Notes under the pieces: generated by a model
Told to the model about the DNA's origin: nothing
What the model saw: only the letters and a program-made list of their open reading frames with translations
The model's database searches: none
In this document: positions 42,909 through 52,145 of the stretch, in pieces
Numbering within the stretch: position 1 is the stretch's first letter
Layout of the letters: each line of letters starts with the position of its first letter
DNA from: Marinibacterium sp050389775
GTDB lineage: Bacteria; Pseudomonadota; Alphaproteobacteria; Rhodobacterales; Rhodobacteraceae
Direction: 5' to 3'
Length of the DNA: 64,000 nucleotides
NCBI RefSeq assembly: GCF_050389775.1
Contig: NZ_CP177144.1
Location: 62,001-126,000 of the forward strand
Made by a program: the position numbers and the translations under genes

Positions 42909-45476
42909 ATGTCGCGTTACTCCGCAGCCGAGATCGAGGCCAGGTGGCAGCAAGCCTGGGACAAGGCCAATGTCTTCAAGGCGGAACGCCAGCCGGGCAA
43001 GCCCAAGTACTACGTGCTGGAAATGTTCCCCTATCCTTCGGGCCGCATCCATATGGGCCACGTGCGCAATTACACGATGGGCGACGTCATCGCGCGCTAC
43101 AAGCTGGCCACCGGCCATTCGGTGCTGCACCCGATGGGCTGGGACGCCTTCGGCATGCCGGCCGAGAACGCGGCCATGGCCTCGGGCGGGCATCCCCGTG
43201 ACTGGACCTATTCCAACATCGCCACGATGAAGGACCAGATGAAGCCGCTGGGCCTGTCGATCGACTGGACCCGCGAATTCGCCACCTGTGACCCGGAATA
43301 TTACGGCCAGCAGCAGGCGCTGTTCCTCGACATGCTCGAAGCCGGGCTGGTCTATCGCAAGAACGCCGTGGTCAACTGGGACCCGGTCGACATGACCGTG
43401 CTGGCCAATGAACAGGTGATCGACGGCAAGGGCTGGCGCTCGGGCGCCGATGTCGAACGCCGCGAGCTGACGCAATGGTTCTTCAACATCTCGTCCATGG
43501 CCGGGGAATTGCTCGATGCCATCGACGGGCTGGACAGCTGGCCGGCCAAGGTCAAGCTGATGCAGCAGAACTGGATCGGCAAGTCGCGCGGCCTGCAATT
43601 TGCCTTCACCCGCACCGACGGCGGCGAGATCGAGGTTTACACCACCCGGCCCGACACGCTGATGGGCGCGTCCTTCGTCGGCATCTCGCCCGATCACCCG
43701 ATTGCCAAGGACCTTGAGGCCCGGAACCCCCAGGTTGCCGAATTCGTGGCCCAATGCCGCAAGGGCGGCACGACCGAGGAAGCCATCGAAAAGGCCGAGA
43801 AGCTGGGCTTTGACACCGGGATCAAGGTGAAACACCCGCTGAACCCCGATTGGGAACTGCCGGTCTGGATCGCCAATTTCATCCTGATGGATTACGGCAC
43901 CGGGGCGATCTTCGGCTGCCCGGCGCACGATCAGCGCGACCTCGATTTCTGCCGCAAGTACGGCCTGCCCGTCACCGACACGTTCTTTGCGCTCGACGAT
44001 GCAACGCCCGTCGACACCGAGGCATTCGTGCCGGCCAAGACCGAAAAGGTGAAATGGGTCGACCATTTCGCCGGGCTCGACGTGGCCACCGGGCAGGAGG
44101 CCATCGACACCACGATCGATTACCTCGAAGCCAGGGGCCTCGGCACCGGGGTCGAGAAATTCCGCCTGCGCGACTGGGGCCTGTCGCGCCAGCGCTACTG
44201 GGGCTGCCCGATCCCGGTCGTGCATTGTGCCGATTGCGGCGTGGTGCCCGAGAACAAGGAAAACCTGCCGGTCGAGCTGCCCTATGACGATGGCAACGGC
44301 AAGGCGATCGATTTCTCGATCCCCGGCAACCCGCTGGACCGCCATCCCCGCTGGCGCGACGTGGCCTGCCCGAAATGCGGCAAGCCGGCGCAGCGCGAGA
44401 CCGACACGATGGACACCTTCGTCGACAGCTCGTGGTATTACGCCCGCTTCACCGCGCCGCGCGCCACGACGCCGACGGTCATGGAAGACGCGGATTACTG
44501 GATGAATGTCGACCAGTATATCGGCGGCATCGAACACGCGATCCTGCACCTGCTCTATTCGCGCTTCTTCGCCCGGGCGATGAACGTCACCGGCCACCTG
44601 CCCGACAGCGCGCGCGAGCCCTTCGACGCGCTGTTCACCCAGGGCATGGTGACCCATGCGATCTACCAGAGCCCCGGCGCCAACGGCCGGCCGGTCTATC
44701 ACTATCCCGAAGAGATCGACCTGAAGGACGGCAAGGCCTTCCTCAGGGAGACCGGCGCCGAGGTCGAGGTCATCCCCTCGGCCAAGATGTCCAAGTCGAA
44801 GAACAACGTGGTCGACCCGCTGTCGATCATCGCTGATTTCGGGGCCGACACGGCGCGCTGGTTCGTGCTGTCCGACAGCCCGCCGGAACGCGATGTCGAA
44901 TGGACCGCCGCCGGGGCCGAGGCCGCCGCGCGGCACCTGGGCCGGGTCTGGGCGCTGTCGGTCAAGATCTCCGAGATGGGCTCGGCCGAGCCTGGCGAGG
45001 AGGACGACGCGCTGATCCGGGCGACCCACAAGGCCATCTTCGACGTGACCCAGGGCATCGAAAGCTTCGGCTTCAACGCCGCGATCGCCAAGCTTTACGC
45101 CTTTACCAACCTGGTCTCGAAATCGAAGGCCGGGAAAGAGGCCCAGGGCCTGGCCATCCGCACCCTGGCCCAGCTCATGGCCCCGATGACCCCCCACCTG
45201 GCCGAAGCCATCTGGGAGGCCCAGGGCGGCGAGGGCATGGTGACCACCGCGCCCTGGCCGGTGGCCGACGAGCAATACCTGGTCGAGGACACGGTCACCC
45301 TTCCGGTGCAGGTCAACGGCAAGCGCCGGGCGGAAATCTCGGTGCCCAAGGATGCCGACAAGGCCGCGGTCGAGGCCATGGCCCTGGCCGAGGACGCCGT
45401 TCAGAAGGCGCTCGACGGGGGCACCCCCAAGAAGGTCATCGTCGTGCCGGGCCGGATCGTGAATGTGGTGGTCTGA
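42909..45476 (+). CDS. leuS: Leucyl-tRNA synthetase
   Basis: This is an 855-residue class I synthetase, charging tRNA-Leu. The HIGH-type motif is HMGH at 48-51, and the KMSKS motif AKMSKSKNNV is near residue 627. It has the CP1 editing domain and C-terminal anticodon-binding helices. The length matches the bacterial family. The 3' end overlaps lptE by 14 bp, so it is the first large gene of a leuS-lptE-holA operon; DUF3576 lies 90 bp upstream. Confidence 0.97.
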   Translation: MSRYSAAEIEARWQQAWDKANVFKAERQPGKPKYYVLEMFPYPSGRIHMGHVRNYTMGDVIARYKLATGHSVLHPMGWDAFGMPAENAAMASGGHPRDWTYSNIATMKDQMKPLGLSIDWTREFATCDPEYYGQQQALFLDMLEAGLVYRKNAVVNWDPVDMTVLANEQVIDGKGWRSGADVERRELTQWFFNISSMAGELLDAIDGLDSWPAKVKLMQQNWIGKSRGLQFAFTRTDGGEIEVYTTRPDTLMGASFVGISPDHPIAKDLEARNPQVAEFVAQCRKGGTTEEAIEKAEKLGFDTGIKVKHPLNPDWELPVWIANFILMDYGTGAIFGCPAHDQRDLDFCRKYGLPVTDTFFALDDATPVDTEAFVPAKTEKVKWVDHFAGLDVATGQEAIDTTIDYLEARGLGTGVEKFRLRDWGLSRQRYWGCPIPVVHCADCGVVPENKENLPVELPYDDGNGKAIDFSIPGNPLDRHPRWRDVACPKCGKPAQRETDTMDTFVDSSWYYARFTAPRATTPTVMEDADYWMNVDQYIGGIEHAILHLLYSRFFARAMNVTGHLPDSAREPFDALFTQGMVTHAIYQSPGANGRPVYHYPEEIDLKDGKAFLRETGAEVEVIPSAKMSKSKNNVVDPLSIIADFGADTARWFVLSDSPPERDVEWTAAGAEAAARHLGRVWALSVKISEMGSAEPGEEDDALIRATHKAIFDVTQGIESFGFNAAIAKLYAFTNLVSKSKAGKEAQGLAIRTLAQLMAPMTPHLAEAIWEAQGGEGMVTTAPWPVADEQYLVEDTVTLPVQVNGKRRAEISVPKDADKAAVEAMALAEDAVQKALDGGTPKKVIVVPGRIVNVVV

Positions 45477-46020
45477 TCGCAGAAGCCTGCTGCTGGCCCT
45501 GCCGCTCCTGGCGGCGGGCTGCGGCTTTACCCCGGTCTACGGGCCGGACGGCATCGGCTCGGCCCTGCAGAACCGCGTTCTGGCCACCGAGCCCGACAGC
45601 GAGGAAGATTACCTGCTGGTCCGCCGGATCGAGGACAAGATCGGCCGGCCGACCAACCCGGCCTATGACCTGGCCTACACGATCACCACGGTCGAATCGG
45701 GCCAGGCCGTGACGGCCTCGGGCGATATCACGCGCTACAACCTGATCGGCCGGGTGCGCTACAAGATGTCCCGCCGGACCGATGGCGCGATCATGGCCGA
45801 AGGCCGGATCAGCAATTTCGCCAGCTACTCGGCCTCGGGTTCGACCGTCGACACCCTGTCGGCTGAACGCGACGCCGTGCGCCGGCTGATGGTCATCCTG
45901 GCCGACCAGCTGGTGGCCGAGCTTTACACTGCCGTCGACATCGACGCCCCGCTGCGCCCGGCCGATCCCGAGGCCGACGGCGCCCTGCCCCCCGACCCGC
46001 TGGGCGGCCAGGGCTCATGA
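45463..46020 (+). CDS. lptE: LPS-assembly lipoprotein LptE
   Basis: This is a 185-residue outer-membrane lipoprotein. Lipobox LAAGC has Cys20, then CGFTPVYGPDG, the usual alphaproteobacterial LptE start. It plugs the LptD barrel and helps insert LPS in the outer leaflet. ATG 45463 lies inside leuS (14-bp overlap), and the next gene overlaps by 4 bp (ATGA). Sequence similarity to enterobacterial LptE is low, but context and fold features agree. Confidence 0.9.
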   Translation: MWWSDRRSLLLALPLLAAGCGFTPVYGPDGIGSALQNRVLATEPDSEEDYLLVRRIEDKIGRPTNPAYDLAYTITTVESGQAVTASGDITRYNLIGRVRYKMSRRTDGAIMAEGRISNFASYSASGSTVDTLSAERDAVRRLMVILADQLVAELYTAVDIDAPLRPADPEADGALPPDPLGGQGS

Positions 46021-47045
46021 AGCTCTCCGCCCGCGATGCCGATGCCTTCCTGGCCCGGCCCGAGGCGGATCGCTCGGGCCTGCTGATCTATGGCCAGGAC
46101 GGCATGCGCGTGGCGCTCAAGCGCCAGCAGGTGCTCAAGGCCCTGCTGGGGGCCAATGCCGAAGAGGAAATGCGCCTGGCCCGGCTGCCCGGGGCCGATC
46201 TGCGCAAGGATCCGGCCCAGCTGCTCGACGCGGTCAAGGCCACCGGGTTCTTTCCCGGCCCGCGGGCGGTCTTTGTCGAAGAGGCCCCCGATGCGGCCCA
46301 TGCCGCCGTGGCCGCCGCGCTGGACGACTGGGCCCCGGGGGATGCCTTTGTGCTGGTCACGGCCGGGGCGCTGAAACCGGCATCCAAGCTGCGCAAGCTC
46401 TTCGAAGGCCATCGCCGGGCCGTGGTCGCGGCGATCTACGACAACCCGCCGACCCGGGCCGAGATCGAGCGCGTGCTGGGCGAGGCCGGGCTGCGCGACA
46501 TTCCCGGCGACAGCGCCGGGGCGCTGACCGCCCTGGCCCAGGAGCTGAGCCCCGGCGATTTCGCCCAGACCGTCGACAAGATCGCGCTCTACAAGCGCGG
46601 CGATGCCGCTCCGCTGTCGATCGACGATATCGAGGCCTGCGCCCCGCGCTCGACCGAAGCCGGCACCGACACGCTGATCGAGGTCGTGGCCACCGGCCGG
46701 GGCGCCGAGATCGGGCCGCTGGTACGCCGGCTGCAGGGCCAGGGCGTCAATGCCGTGGCCATCGTCATCGCCGCGATGCGCCATTTCCGCCTGCTCTATG
46801 CCGCGGCCGCCGATCCCGGCGGGCCGGCCGCCGGCGTCGGCCGCCTGCGCCCGCCACTCTACGGCCCGCGCCGCGACAAGGTCGTGCGCCAGGCCCAGGC
46901 CTGGGGGCCCGACCGGCTGCAGACCGCGCTGACCCTGCTGACCGACACCGACCTGGCCCTGCGCTCGGCCGGCCAGACCGCCCCGGCCATGGCCCTGGTC
47001 GAACGGGCGCTGATCCGGCTCGCCATGCTGTCGCGGGCCGGCTAG
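46017..47045 (+). CDS. holA: DNA polymerase III delta subunit
   Basis: This 342-residue clamp-loader subunit opens the beta clamp. It begins MKLSARDADAFLARPEADRS, and the N-terminal AAA-like domain has a degenerate P-loop region with LLIYGQDGMRVALKRQQVLK. A C-terminal collar domain follows. It overlaps lptE by 4 bp (ATGA) and is the last gene of the leuS operon. Confidence 0.94.
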   Translation: MKLSARDADAFLARPEADRSGLLIYGQDGMRVALKRQQVLKALLGANAEEEMRLARLPGADLRKDPAQLLDAVKATGFFPGPRAVFVEEAPDAAHAAVAAALDDWAPGDAFVLVTAGALKPASKLRKLFEGHRRAVVAAIYDNPPTRAEIERVLGEAGLRDIPGDSAGALTALAQELSPGDFAQTVDKIALYKRGDAAPLSIDDIEACAPRSTEAGTDTLIEVVATGRGAEIGPLVRRLQGQGVNAVAIVIAAMRHFRLLYAAAADPGGPAAGVGRLRPPLYGPRRDKVVRQAQAWGPDRLQTALTLLTDTDLALRSAGQTAPAMALVERALIRLAMLSRAG

Positions 47046-47098
47046 CCTGCGCCCGGGGGCGGCCCACCAGAGGCGCCGCCGGGAACAGGGAGTTCGGC

Positions 47099-47686
47099 AT
47101 GTACAAGCTTTACGGCCAGGTAGCCTCGCGCGCGTTCCGCGTGATGTGGGCGCTGGAGGAAATGGGCCTCGATTACGATCTGGTGGATGCTGGGCCGCAA
47201 AGCCCCGGGGTCCGGGCGGTATCGTCGCTGGGCAAGATCCCGGCGCTGGAGGTCGACGGCACGGTGCTGACCGATTCGGTGGCCATCATGACCTTCCTGG
47301 CCGATCGCCACGGCCGGCTGACCTTTCCCGCCGGCAGCCTCGAACGCGGCCGCCAGGACGGCTATACCGAGCGGGTGAACGACGAATGCGACGCGCTGCT
47401 GTGGACCGCCGCGCGCTACGGGCGCATCCTGCCCGAAGAGCGCCGGGTGCCCGAGATCGTCGCGCCACTGAAATGGGAATTCGGGCATAACCTGAACCGG
47501 CTGGCCGGCGAGATGCAGGGCCCCTTCCTGATGGGCGAGACCTTTACCATCGCCGACATCCTGCTGGGCCATTGCCTGGGCTGGGCCATTGCCGCCGATT
47601 TCCCCATCGAGAGCGACAGCCTCAAGGCCTATGGCAAGGCCCTGCGCGCCCGCCCGGCCTATCGCGCGGCCCGCGCCCGGGGGTGA
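47099..47686 (+). CDS. Glutathione S-transferase family protein
   Basis: This is a 195-residue GST with an N-terminal thioredoxin-fold domain (MYKLYGQVASRAFRVMWAL, then GKIPALEVDGTVLTDSVAIM with the SNAIL-like glutathione motif) and an all-helical C-terminal domain. The substrate class is not assignable; detoxification or a maleylacetoacetate-type role are both possible. It is convergent with the flavoprotein gene with a 25-bp gap. Confidence 0.88.
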   Translation: MYKLYGQVASRAFRVMWALEEMGLDYDLVDAGPQSPGVRAVSSLGKIPALEVDGTVLTDSVAIMTFLADRHGRLTFPAGSLERGRQDGYTERVNDECDALLWTAARYGRILPEERRVPEIVAPLKWEFGHNLNRLAGEMQGPFLMGETFTIADILLGHCLGWAIAADFPIESDSLKAYGKALRARPAYRAARARG

Positions 47687-47711
47687 TCCGGTGCAAGCGG
47701 GGCGCCGCCGG

Positions 47712-48905
47712 TCAGGCCGGCGCCCCGGCCAGCCAGTCAAGCGCGCCCTGCCCGGCCCATCGCCCGGTGGCCAGGCAGGCCGTCAGCAGGTAGCCGCCCG
47801 TCGGCGCTTCCCAATCCAGCATCTCGCCCGCGGCAAAGACCCCGGGCCGGCTGCGCAGCATCAGCCGGTCGTCCAGCGCCGCGCGGGTCAGCCCACCCGC
47901 CGTCGAGATCGCCTCGTCGAGCGGGCGCAAGCGGGCGCCTTGCACCGGCAGGGCCTTGATCAGGGCGGCCAGGGCGGCGGGATCCTGGGGCAGCGGCCGG
48001 GCGCATTCCATCAGCAGGGCGCGCTTGACCGGGTCCAGGCGCAGCACCTTGCGCAGGTGGTTGGACAGGCTGGCCTTGCCCCGGGGCCGGGCCAGCCGCG
48101 CGGCCAGCACGTCGGCCGCCAGGTCCGGGGCAAGGTCGACCACCAGCGGCGCGCCCTCGCGGATGCCCCGGCTGACGGCATAGATGCCCGAGCCTTCCAG
48201 CCCGCGCTGCGAAACGATGGCCTCCCCGCGCGAAACATGGTCCCCCGCCCGCCAGGCCACGGCCTTGACCGGCTGGCCGAAGACCGGGGCCATGTGGGCG
48301 GACCAGTCGACCGACAGCGCGGCATTGGCGGGCGCAAAGGGCGCGGGGTGCTCATCGGTGAGGATCGTGGCCCAGGCCCCGTCCGAACCCAGCCGTGCCC
48401 AGCTGGCCCCGCCCAGGGCCAGGATGGTGACATCGGGGCGGCACCGGGCCGGGCCGTCGGGGGTTTCGAAACCCAGCGCCGGGCCGTCCCAGCCCGTCCA
48501 GCGCCAACGCGTGCGGATCTGCACACCGGCCCCGTCCAGCCGGGCCAGCCAGGCGCGCAGCAGGGGCGAGCCCTTCATGGCCCGTGGAAAGACCCGCCCG
48601 CTGGTGCCGGTGAACAGCGGCTGGCCCAGACCCTCGGCCCAGGCCATGACGTCACCCGGTCCGAACCCGGCCAGCGCCGGGGCCAGCCAGTCGCCGGCCT
48701 CGGCATAGGCATCAAGAAACGGCTCCGGGGCTTCGTCCTTGGTCAGGTTCAGCCCCGACTTGCCGGCCATCAGAAGCTTCCGCCCGACCGAGGGCCGGGA
48801 GTCTGCCAGGGTGACGGCCAGCCCGGCACCGGCCAGGACCTCGGCGGCCATCAGCCCGGCGGGGCCGCCGCCGATCACACAGGCTGTCTTGGTCGAAGGG
48901 GACAT
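47712..48905 (-). CDS. TIGR03862-type NAD(P)/FAD oxidoreductase
   Basis: This is a 397-residue HI0933/BaiN-like flavoprotein. The N-terminal Rossmann motif is ACVIGGGPAGLMAAEVLA, followed by GRKLLMAGKSGLNLT and the C-terminal FAD site GEMLDWEAPTGGYLL. The biochemical role of the family is not established. It is divergent from the HNH gene, with 60 bp between the starts. Confidence 0.88.
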   Translation of the reverse strand: MSPSTKTACVIGGGPAGLMAAEVLAGAGLAVTLADSRPSVGRKLLMAGKSGLNLTKDEAPEPFLDAYAEAGDWLAPALAGFGPGDVMAWAEGLGQPLFTGTSGRVFPRAMKGSPLLRAWLARLDGAGVQIRTRWRWTGWDGPALGFETPDGPARCRPDVTILALGGASWARLGSDGAWATILTDEHPAPFAPANAALSVDWSAHMAPVFGQPVKAVAWRAGDHVSRGEAIVSQRGLEGSGIYAVSRGIREGAPLVVDLAPDLAADVLAARLARPRGKASLSNHLRKVLRLDPVKRALLMECARPLPQDPAALAALIKALPVQGARLRPLDEAISTAGGLTRAALDDRLMLRSRPGVFAAGEMLDWEAPTGGYLLTACLATGRWAGQGALDWLAGAPA

Positions 48906-48965
48906 GGCTTGCCTTGGCTGGGGATGACTTCATCTATGGGGGAAAGACCGGCGAGGAAAGGCCCG

Positions 48966-49259
48966 ATGGACGCACCGACCTGCCCGCTTTGCGGCCGCCC
49001 GATCCCGGCCGAGGCGAAACAGAGCCTGCATCACCTGGTGCCCCGGCTGAAGGGGGGCAAGGGCGGGCCGGTGGTGCTGCTGCACCACATCTGCCACCTG
49101 GAGATCCACGCGACGCTGACCGAAGCCGAGCTGGCGGCGCGTTATCACACGATCGAGGCGCTGCAGGCCCATCCCCGATTGGCAAGGTTCATTGACTGGG
49201 TGCGCAAGCGGCCGCCGGGGTTTCATTCGCGCGTGCCGGGCCGGCGGAGGAAGCGGTGA
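48966..49259 (+). CDS. Small HNH-type nuclease-like protein
   Basis: This is a 97-residue protein with a CPLCGRPI zinc knuckle and HHLVPRLKGGKGG, then HHICHLEIHA, an HNH/His-Me finger arrangement. ATG 48966 follows GAGGAAAGG. ATG 48924 and 48936 are alternative upstream starts without such a site. It is probably a DNA-cleaving or structural HNH protein; no restriction or phage partner is present. The C-terminus is strongly basic. Confidence 0.8.
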   Translation: MDAPTCPLCGRPIPAEAKQSLHHLVPRLKGGKGGPVVLLHHICHLEIHATLTEAELAARYHTIEALQAHPRLARFIDWVRKRPPGFHSRVPGRRRKR

Positions 49260-49287
49260 GGGCCGGCCCGGTGGCGGGGACAGGGCC

Positions 49288-49316
49288 GGATATTTGGGAA
49301 GAGAAAGAAGCAGCAG
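49288..49316. repeat. Dispersed 29-bp repeat, single copy
   Basis: GATATTTGGGAAGAGAAAGA + AGCAGCAG lies 29 bp after the HNH stop, between the convergent HNH and crotonase genes. It is the purine-rich half on the plus strand. Confidence 0.82.
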
Positions 49317-49376
49317 GTCGGCGCGCAATGGTCGGGGCAGCGCGCGGGCGGAGGCCGTGGGAGGCCGGTAGGACAG

Positions 49377-49737
49377 GGGAGCGCCATACGAGGCAGGCGG
49401 CGAGGATCGCGATGGGCGGGCGCCGCAGGAGGCAGCGTGACGGCGGAGGCGGTGGACGGTCGGGAGGCGCGGGAAGCGCAATACGAGGCCCGACGGCGGG
49501 GGGGCGCAGTGGGCGGGCGCCGCAGGAGGCGGAGGCTGCGCGGGGGTGAAGGCGGTGAAAGGCCGGGAAGTGCCATACCAGGTTGGACGGCAGGGGGTCT
49601 CCGCGGACGGGAGCCGCCGGACGCCGGGGACAGCGCGGCAGGCGCAGCACGATGCGAGACGGCGCCGGGGACAATGGAGGGCCGGAGGGCTCAGGGTGCA
49701 GAGGCGAGGGACGCGGCGGGCCCCGGGCAAGAGGGGC
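49377..49737. repeat. Diverged 94-bp tandem repeat in gene-free spacer
   Basis: Three copies start at 49377, 49471 and 49565 (steps exactly 94 and 94). They begin GGGAGCGCCATACGAGG, GGGAAGCGCAATACGAGG and GGGAAGTGCCATACCAGG. The first two also share GGGCGGGCGCCGCAGGAGGC at the middle. The third copy decays. A step of 94 is not a multiple of 3, so it is not coding. The spacer (49260-49737) otherwise contains only the 29-bp repeat. Confidence 0.88.
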
Positions 49738-50355
49738 TCAGCGGCACATGGCCTTGATCGCGGCGCAGAGGTCGGGATCGGCGGCGATGCTGTCGGCGGC
49801 AATCTCGCGGGCATGGTTCAGCAGGGCATCGCCCTCGCGGATGCGGTCGACCAGGCCGAAGGACAGGGCCTCGTCGGCGGTGATCTTCTGGCCGCCCATC
49901 AGGATCAGCCGGGTGCGGGCCGGGCCGATCAGGGCGGCCATGCGGACCGGGTCCGAGGGCTGGGGCAGGAAGCCCAGCTTCATCACGGGGTAAAAGAACT
50001 TTGCCCCCGGCACGGCCAGCCGCAGGTCGCAGGCCAGCACCATGCCCATGGCCCCGCCGGCCAGGGTGCCGTTCAGGGCGGCGATGCTGAGGCAGGGCAA
50101 GGCCGCGACCGCCGCAGACAGCCGCTCCCAGACCGGCGAGGTGGCCAGCCCGGCCCGGGCCTCGTCCAGATCGGCCCCGGCCGAAAACACCCGGCCTTCG
50201 CCGGTCAGGATCACCGCCCGGGCCCGGCCGGTCGTGCCGGCCTCTTCGATTCGTTCGGCCAGCTCGGTCAGCATGGCCAGGGTCAGCGAATTGGCCTTGT
50301 CGGGCCGGGCGATGGTGACGGTCCAGATGCCGTCGGTCCTGTCACAGCGAATCAT
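49738..50355 (-). CDS. Enoyl-CoA hydratase/isomerase (crotonase) family protein
   Basis: This 205-residue crotonase-fold protein is shorter than the usual 255-260. Oxyanion-hole motifs are seen: FSAGADL and NGTLAGGAMGMVLACDL. The position of the first catalytic Glu of hydratases (normally PE in FxxPExxxG) reads FFYPVMKLGFLPQPSD, so this Glu is absent and it is probably an isomerase or another reaction. ATG 50355 has GGAGC 7 nt upstream. It is divergent from the DUF2125 gene. Confidence 0.82.
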   Translation of the reverse strand: MIRCDRTDGIWTVTIARPDKANSLTLAMLTELAERIEEAGTTGRARAVILTGEGRVFSAGADLDEARAGLATSPVWERLSAAVAALPCLSIAALNGTLAGGAMGMVLACDLRLAVPGAKFFYPVMKLGFLPQPSDPVRMAALIGPARTRLILMGGQKITADEALSFGLVDRIREGDALLNHAREIAADSIAADPDLCAAIKAMCR

Positions 50356-50621
50356 GGGGCAGCTCCGGGTCGGGGACGGCCCCGCCGGGGGCCCGGGCCA
50401 GAATGCGGGGCCGCCGCGCGATTGCAAGACCCTGCCGGCCCGCCCCGGCCACCGGCGCCTTTCCACCGGTTGCGCGGCCCGGTCGCCCGCCCTGTCGCGC
50501 GATTGTGCCACCCGCGCCCCATCCTGCCCCCCGGGCGGGCCCCGCGGGCGTGCCGGGGCGGTTGACGGCGCCGGCCGGACGGCAGAGCATGCGCGCCAAA
50601 AGGCGAAAGGATCCTTTTCAG

Positions 50622-52145
50622 ATGAGACATTTCCGAACCACCTGCGCCGTTTCCGCGCTGATCGCCGCCCTGGCCCAGGGTGCCGCCGCCGATGTCACCG
50701 CCGAAGAGGCCTGGGGCTCGCTGCGCGACATCCTGGCCGGCTCGGGCTATGACGGGGCGGCCACCGAGACCCGCGAGGGCGACGCGCTGGTCGTGTCCGA
50801 CACGGTCTTTACCATGACCGTGCCCGAGACCGGCGGCAGCACGGCCATCGATTTCGGCACGCTGCGCTTCGTCGAACAGGGCGATGGCACCGTGCGGGTC
50901 GAGATGCCCGATGTCATGCCCGTCACCTCGTCCTTCACCGACCCCGAGACCGGCACGCCGATGACCGTTGTCGTCGACATCATCCAGGCCGCGCCCAGCC
51001 TGGTCATGTCGGGCGATGCCGATGCCATCACCCAGGCCTATGCCGCCGACACGGTCGACGTGGCGCTGAAATCGATCGACACGCCGGGCGACGAGATCCC
51101 GGCCGATGCCATCCGCATGGCCATGAGCTTTGCCGGCCTGACCTCGACCACCACGCTGGGCCCGGGCGAGCTGCGGCCGATGGACATGACGGCCAGCGTC
51201 GACAGCGCCAGCTTCGACATGGCCTTCGAAGTGCCCGGCCAGGGCAAGGGCGCGGCATCGGGCGAGATGGCCGGGCTGACCTTCGAGGGCGAGGGCATGA
51301 TGCCGACGTCGAGCAGCGGCGGCGATCTTTATGCCATGATGCAGGCGGGGTACGAATTTGCCGGCACCTTTGCCCATGATGCGGCCGCGCTGACCCTGTC
51401 GGGCGAGGAAGACGGCCAGGCCTTCACCGCCGAGCTGACCTCGGCCGAGGGCACGATCGACATGGCCATGACCGGCGATGCCCTGAGCTACAACCTGGTC
51501 CATGCCGCGTCGACGGTCACGGCCATGGTCGCCCAGCTGCCCTTCCCGCTGACCATCGAGGCCGAAGGCCTGAAGGCCGGGCTGACCCTGCCGCTGTCCG
51601 AAGGGCCCGAGCCCAAGGATTTCGCGCTGATGGTCAACCTGGACGATTTCGAGATGTCGGACATGATCTGGATGATGTTCGACCCGCAATCCATCCTGCC
51701 GCGCGATCCGGCGACGCTGCTGGTCGACCTGGCCGGCAAGGCAACGGTGCTGGCCAACCTGCTGGATCCGGCCGTGGCCACGCAGCTGGAACAGACCGGC
51801 GAGGCCCCCGGCCAGCTGGAGGAGCTGGACATCCGGGCGCTGGAACTGGACATGGTCGGCGCGCGGCTGGCGGGCACCGGGTCGTTCACCTTCGACAATG
51901 ACGACACCGAGACGTTCAACGGCATGCCCCGCCCGGTGGGCGAGCTGAACCTGCAGCTGACGGGCGGCAATGCGCTGGTCGACAAGCTCAGCCAGATGGG
52001 GCTGATCGGCCCGCAGGAAGCCGGCAGCGCGCGAATGATGATGGGCCTGCTGGCCGTGCCGGGCACAGAGCCCGACACGCTGAATTCCAAGCTGGAGATC
52101 AACGAACAGGGCCATATCTCGGCCAACGGCCAGCGCATCCAGTAA
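50622..52145 (+). CDS. DUF2125 domain protein, secreted
   Basis: This is a 507-residue protein of a family common in Rhodobacteraceae. The signal peptide is MRHFRTTCAVSALIAALAQG, cleaved after AAA. The remainder is acidic, rich in beta-strands and Thr/Asp, and ends with HISANGQRIQ. Function is unknown; a periplasmic or outer-membrane protein is likely. ATG 50622 follows AAAGGAT by about 8 nt. ATG 50589 in frame would add 11 residues. Confidence 0.85.
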   Translation: MRHFRTTCAVSALIAALAQGAAADVTAEEAWGSLRDILAGSGYDGAATETREGDALVVSDTVFTMTVPETGGSTAIDFGTLRFVEQGDGTVRVEMPDVMPVTSSFTDPETGTPMTVVVDIIQAAPSLVMSGDADAITQAYAADTVDVALKSIDTPGDEIPADAIRMAMSFAGLTSTTTLGPGELRPMDMTASVDSASFDMAFEVPGQGKGAASGEMAGLTFEGEGMMPTSSSGGDLYAMMQAGYEFAGTFAHDAAALTLSGEEDGQAFTAELTSAEGTIDMAMTGDALSYNLVHAASTVTAMVAQLPFPLTIEAEGLKAGLTLPLSEGPEPKDFALMVNLDDFEMSDMIWMMFDPQSILPRDPATLLVDLAGKATVLANLLDPAVATQLEQTGEAPGQLEELDIRALELDMVGARLAGTGSFTFDNDDTETFNGMPRPVGELNLQLTGGNALVDKLSQMGLIGPQEAGSARMMMGLLAVPGTEPDTLNSKLEINEQGHISANGQRIQ

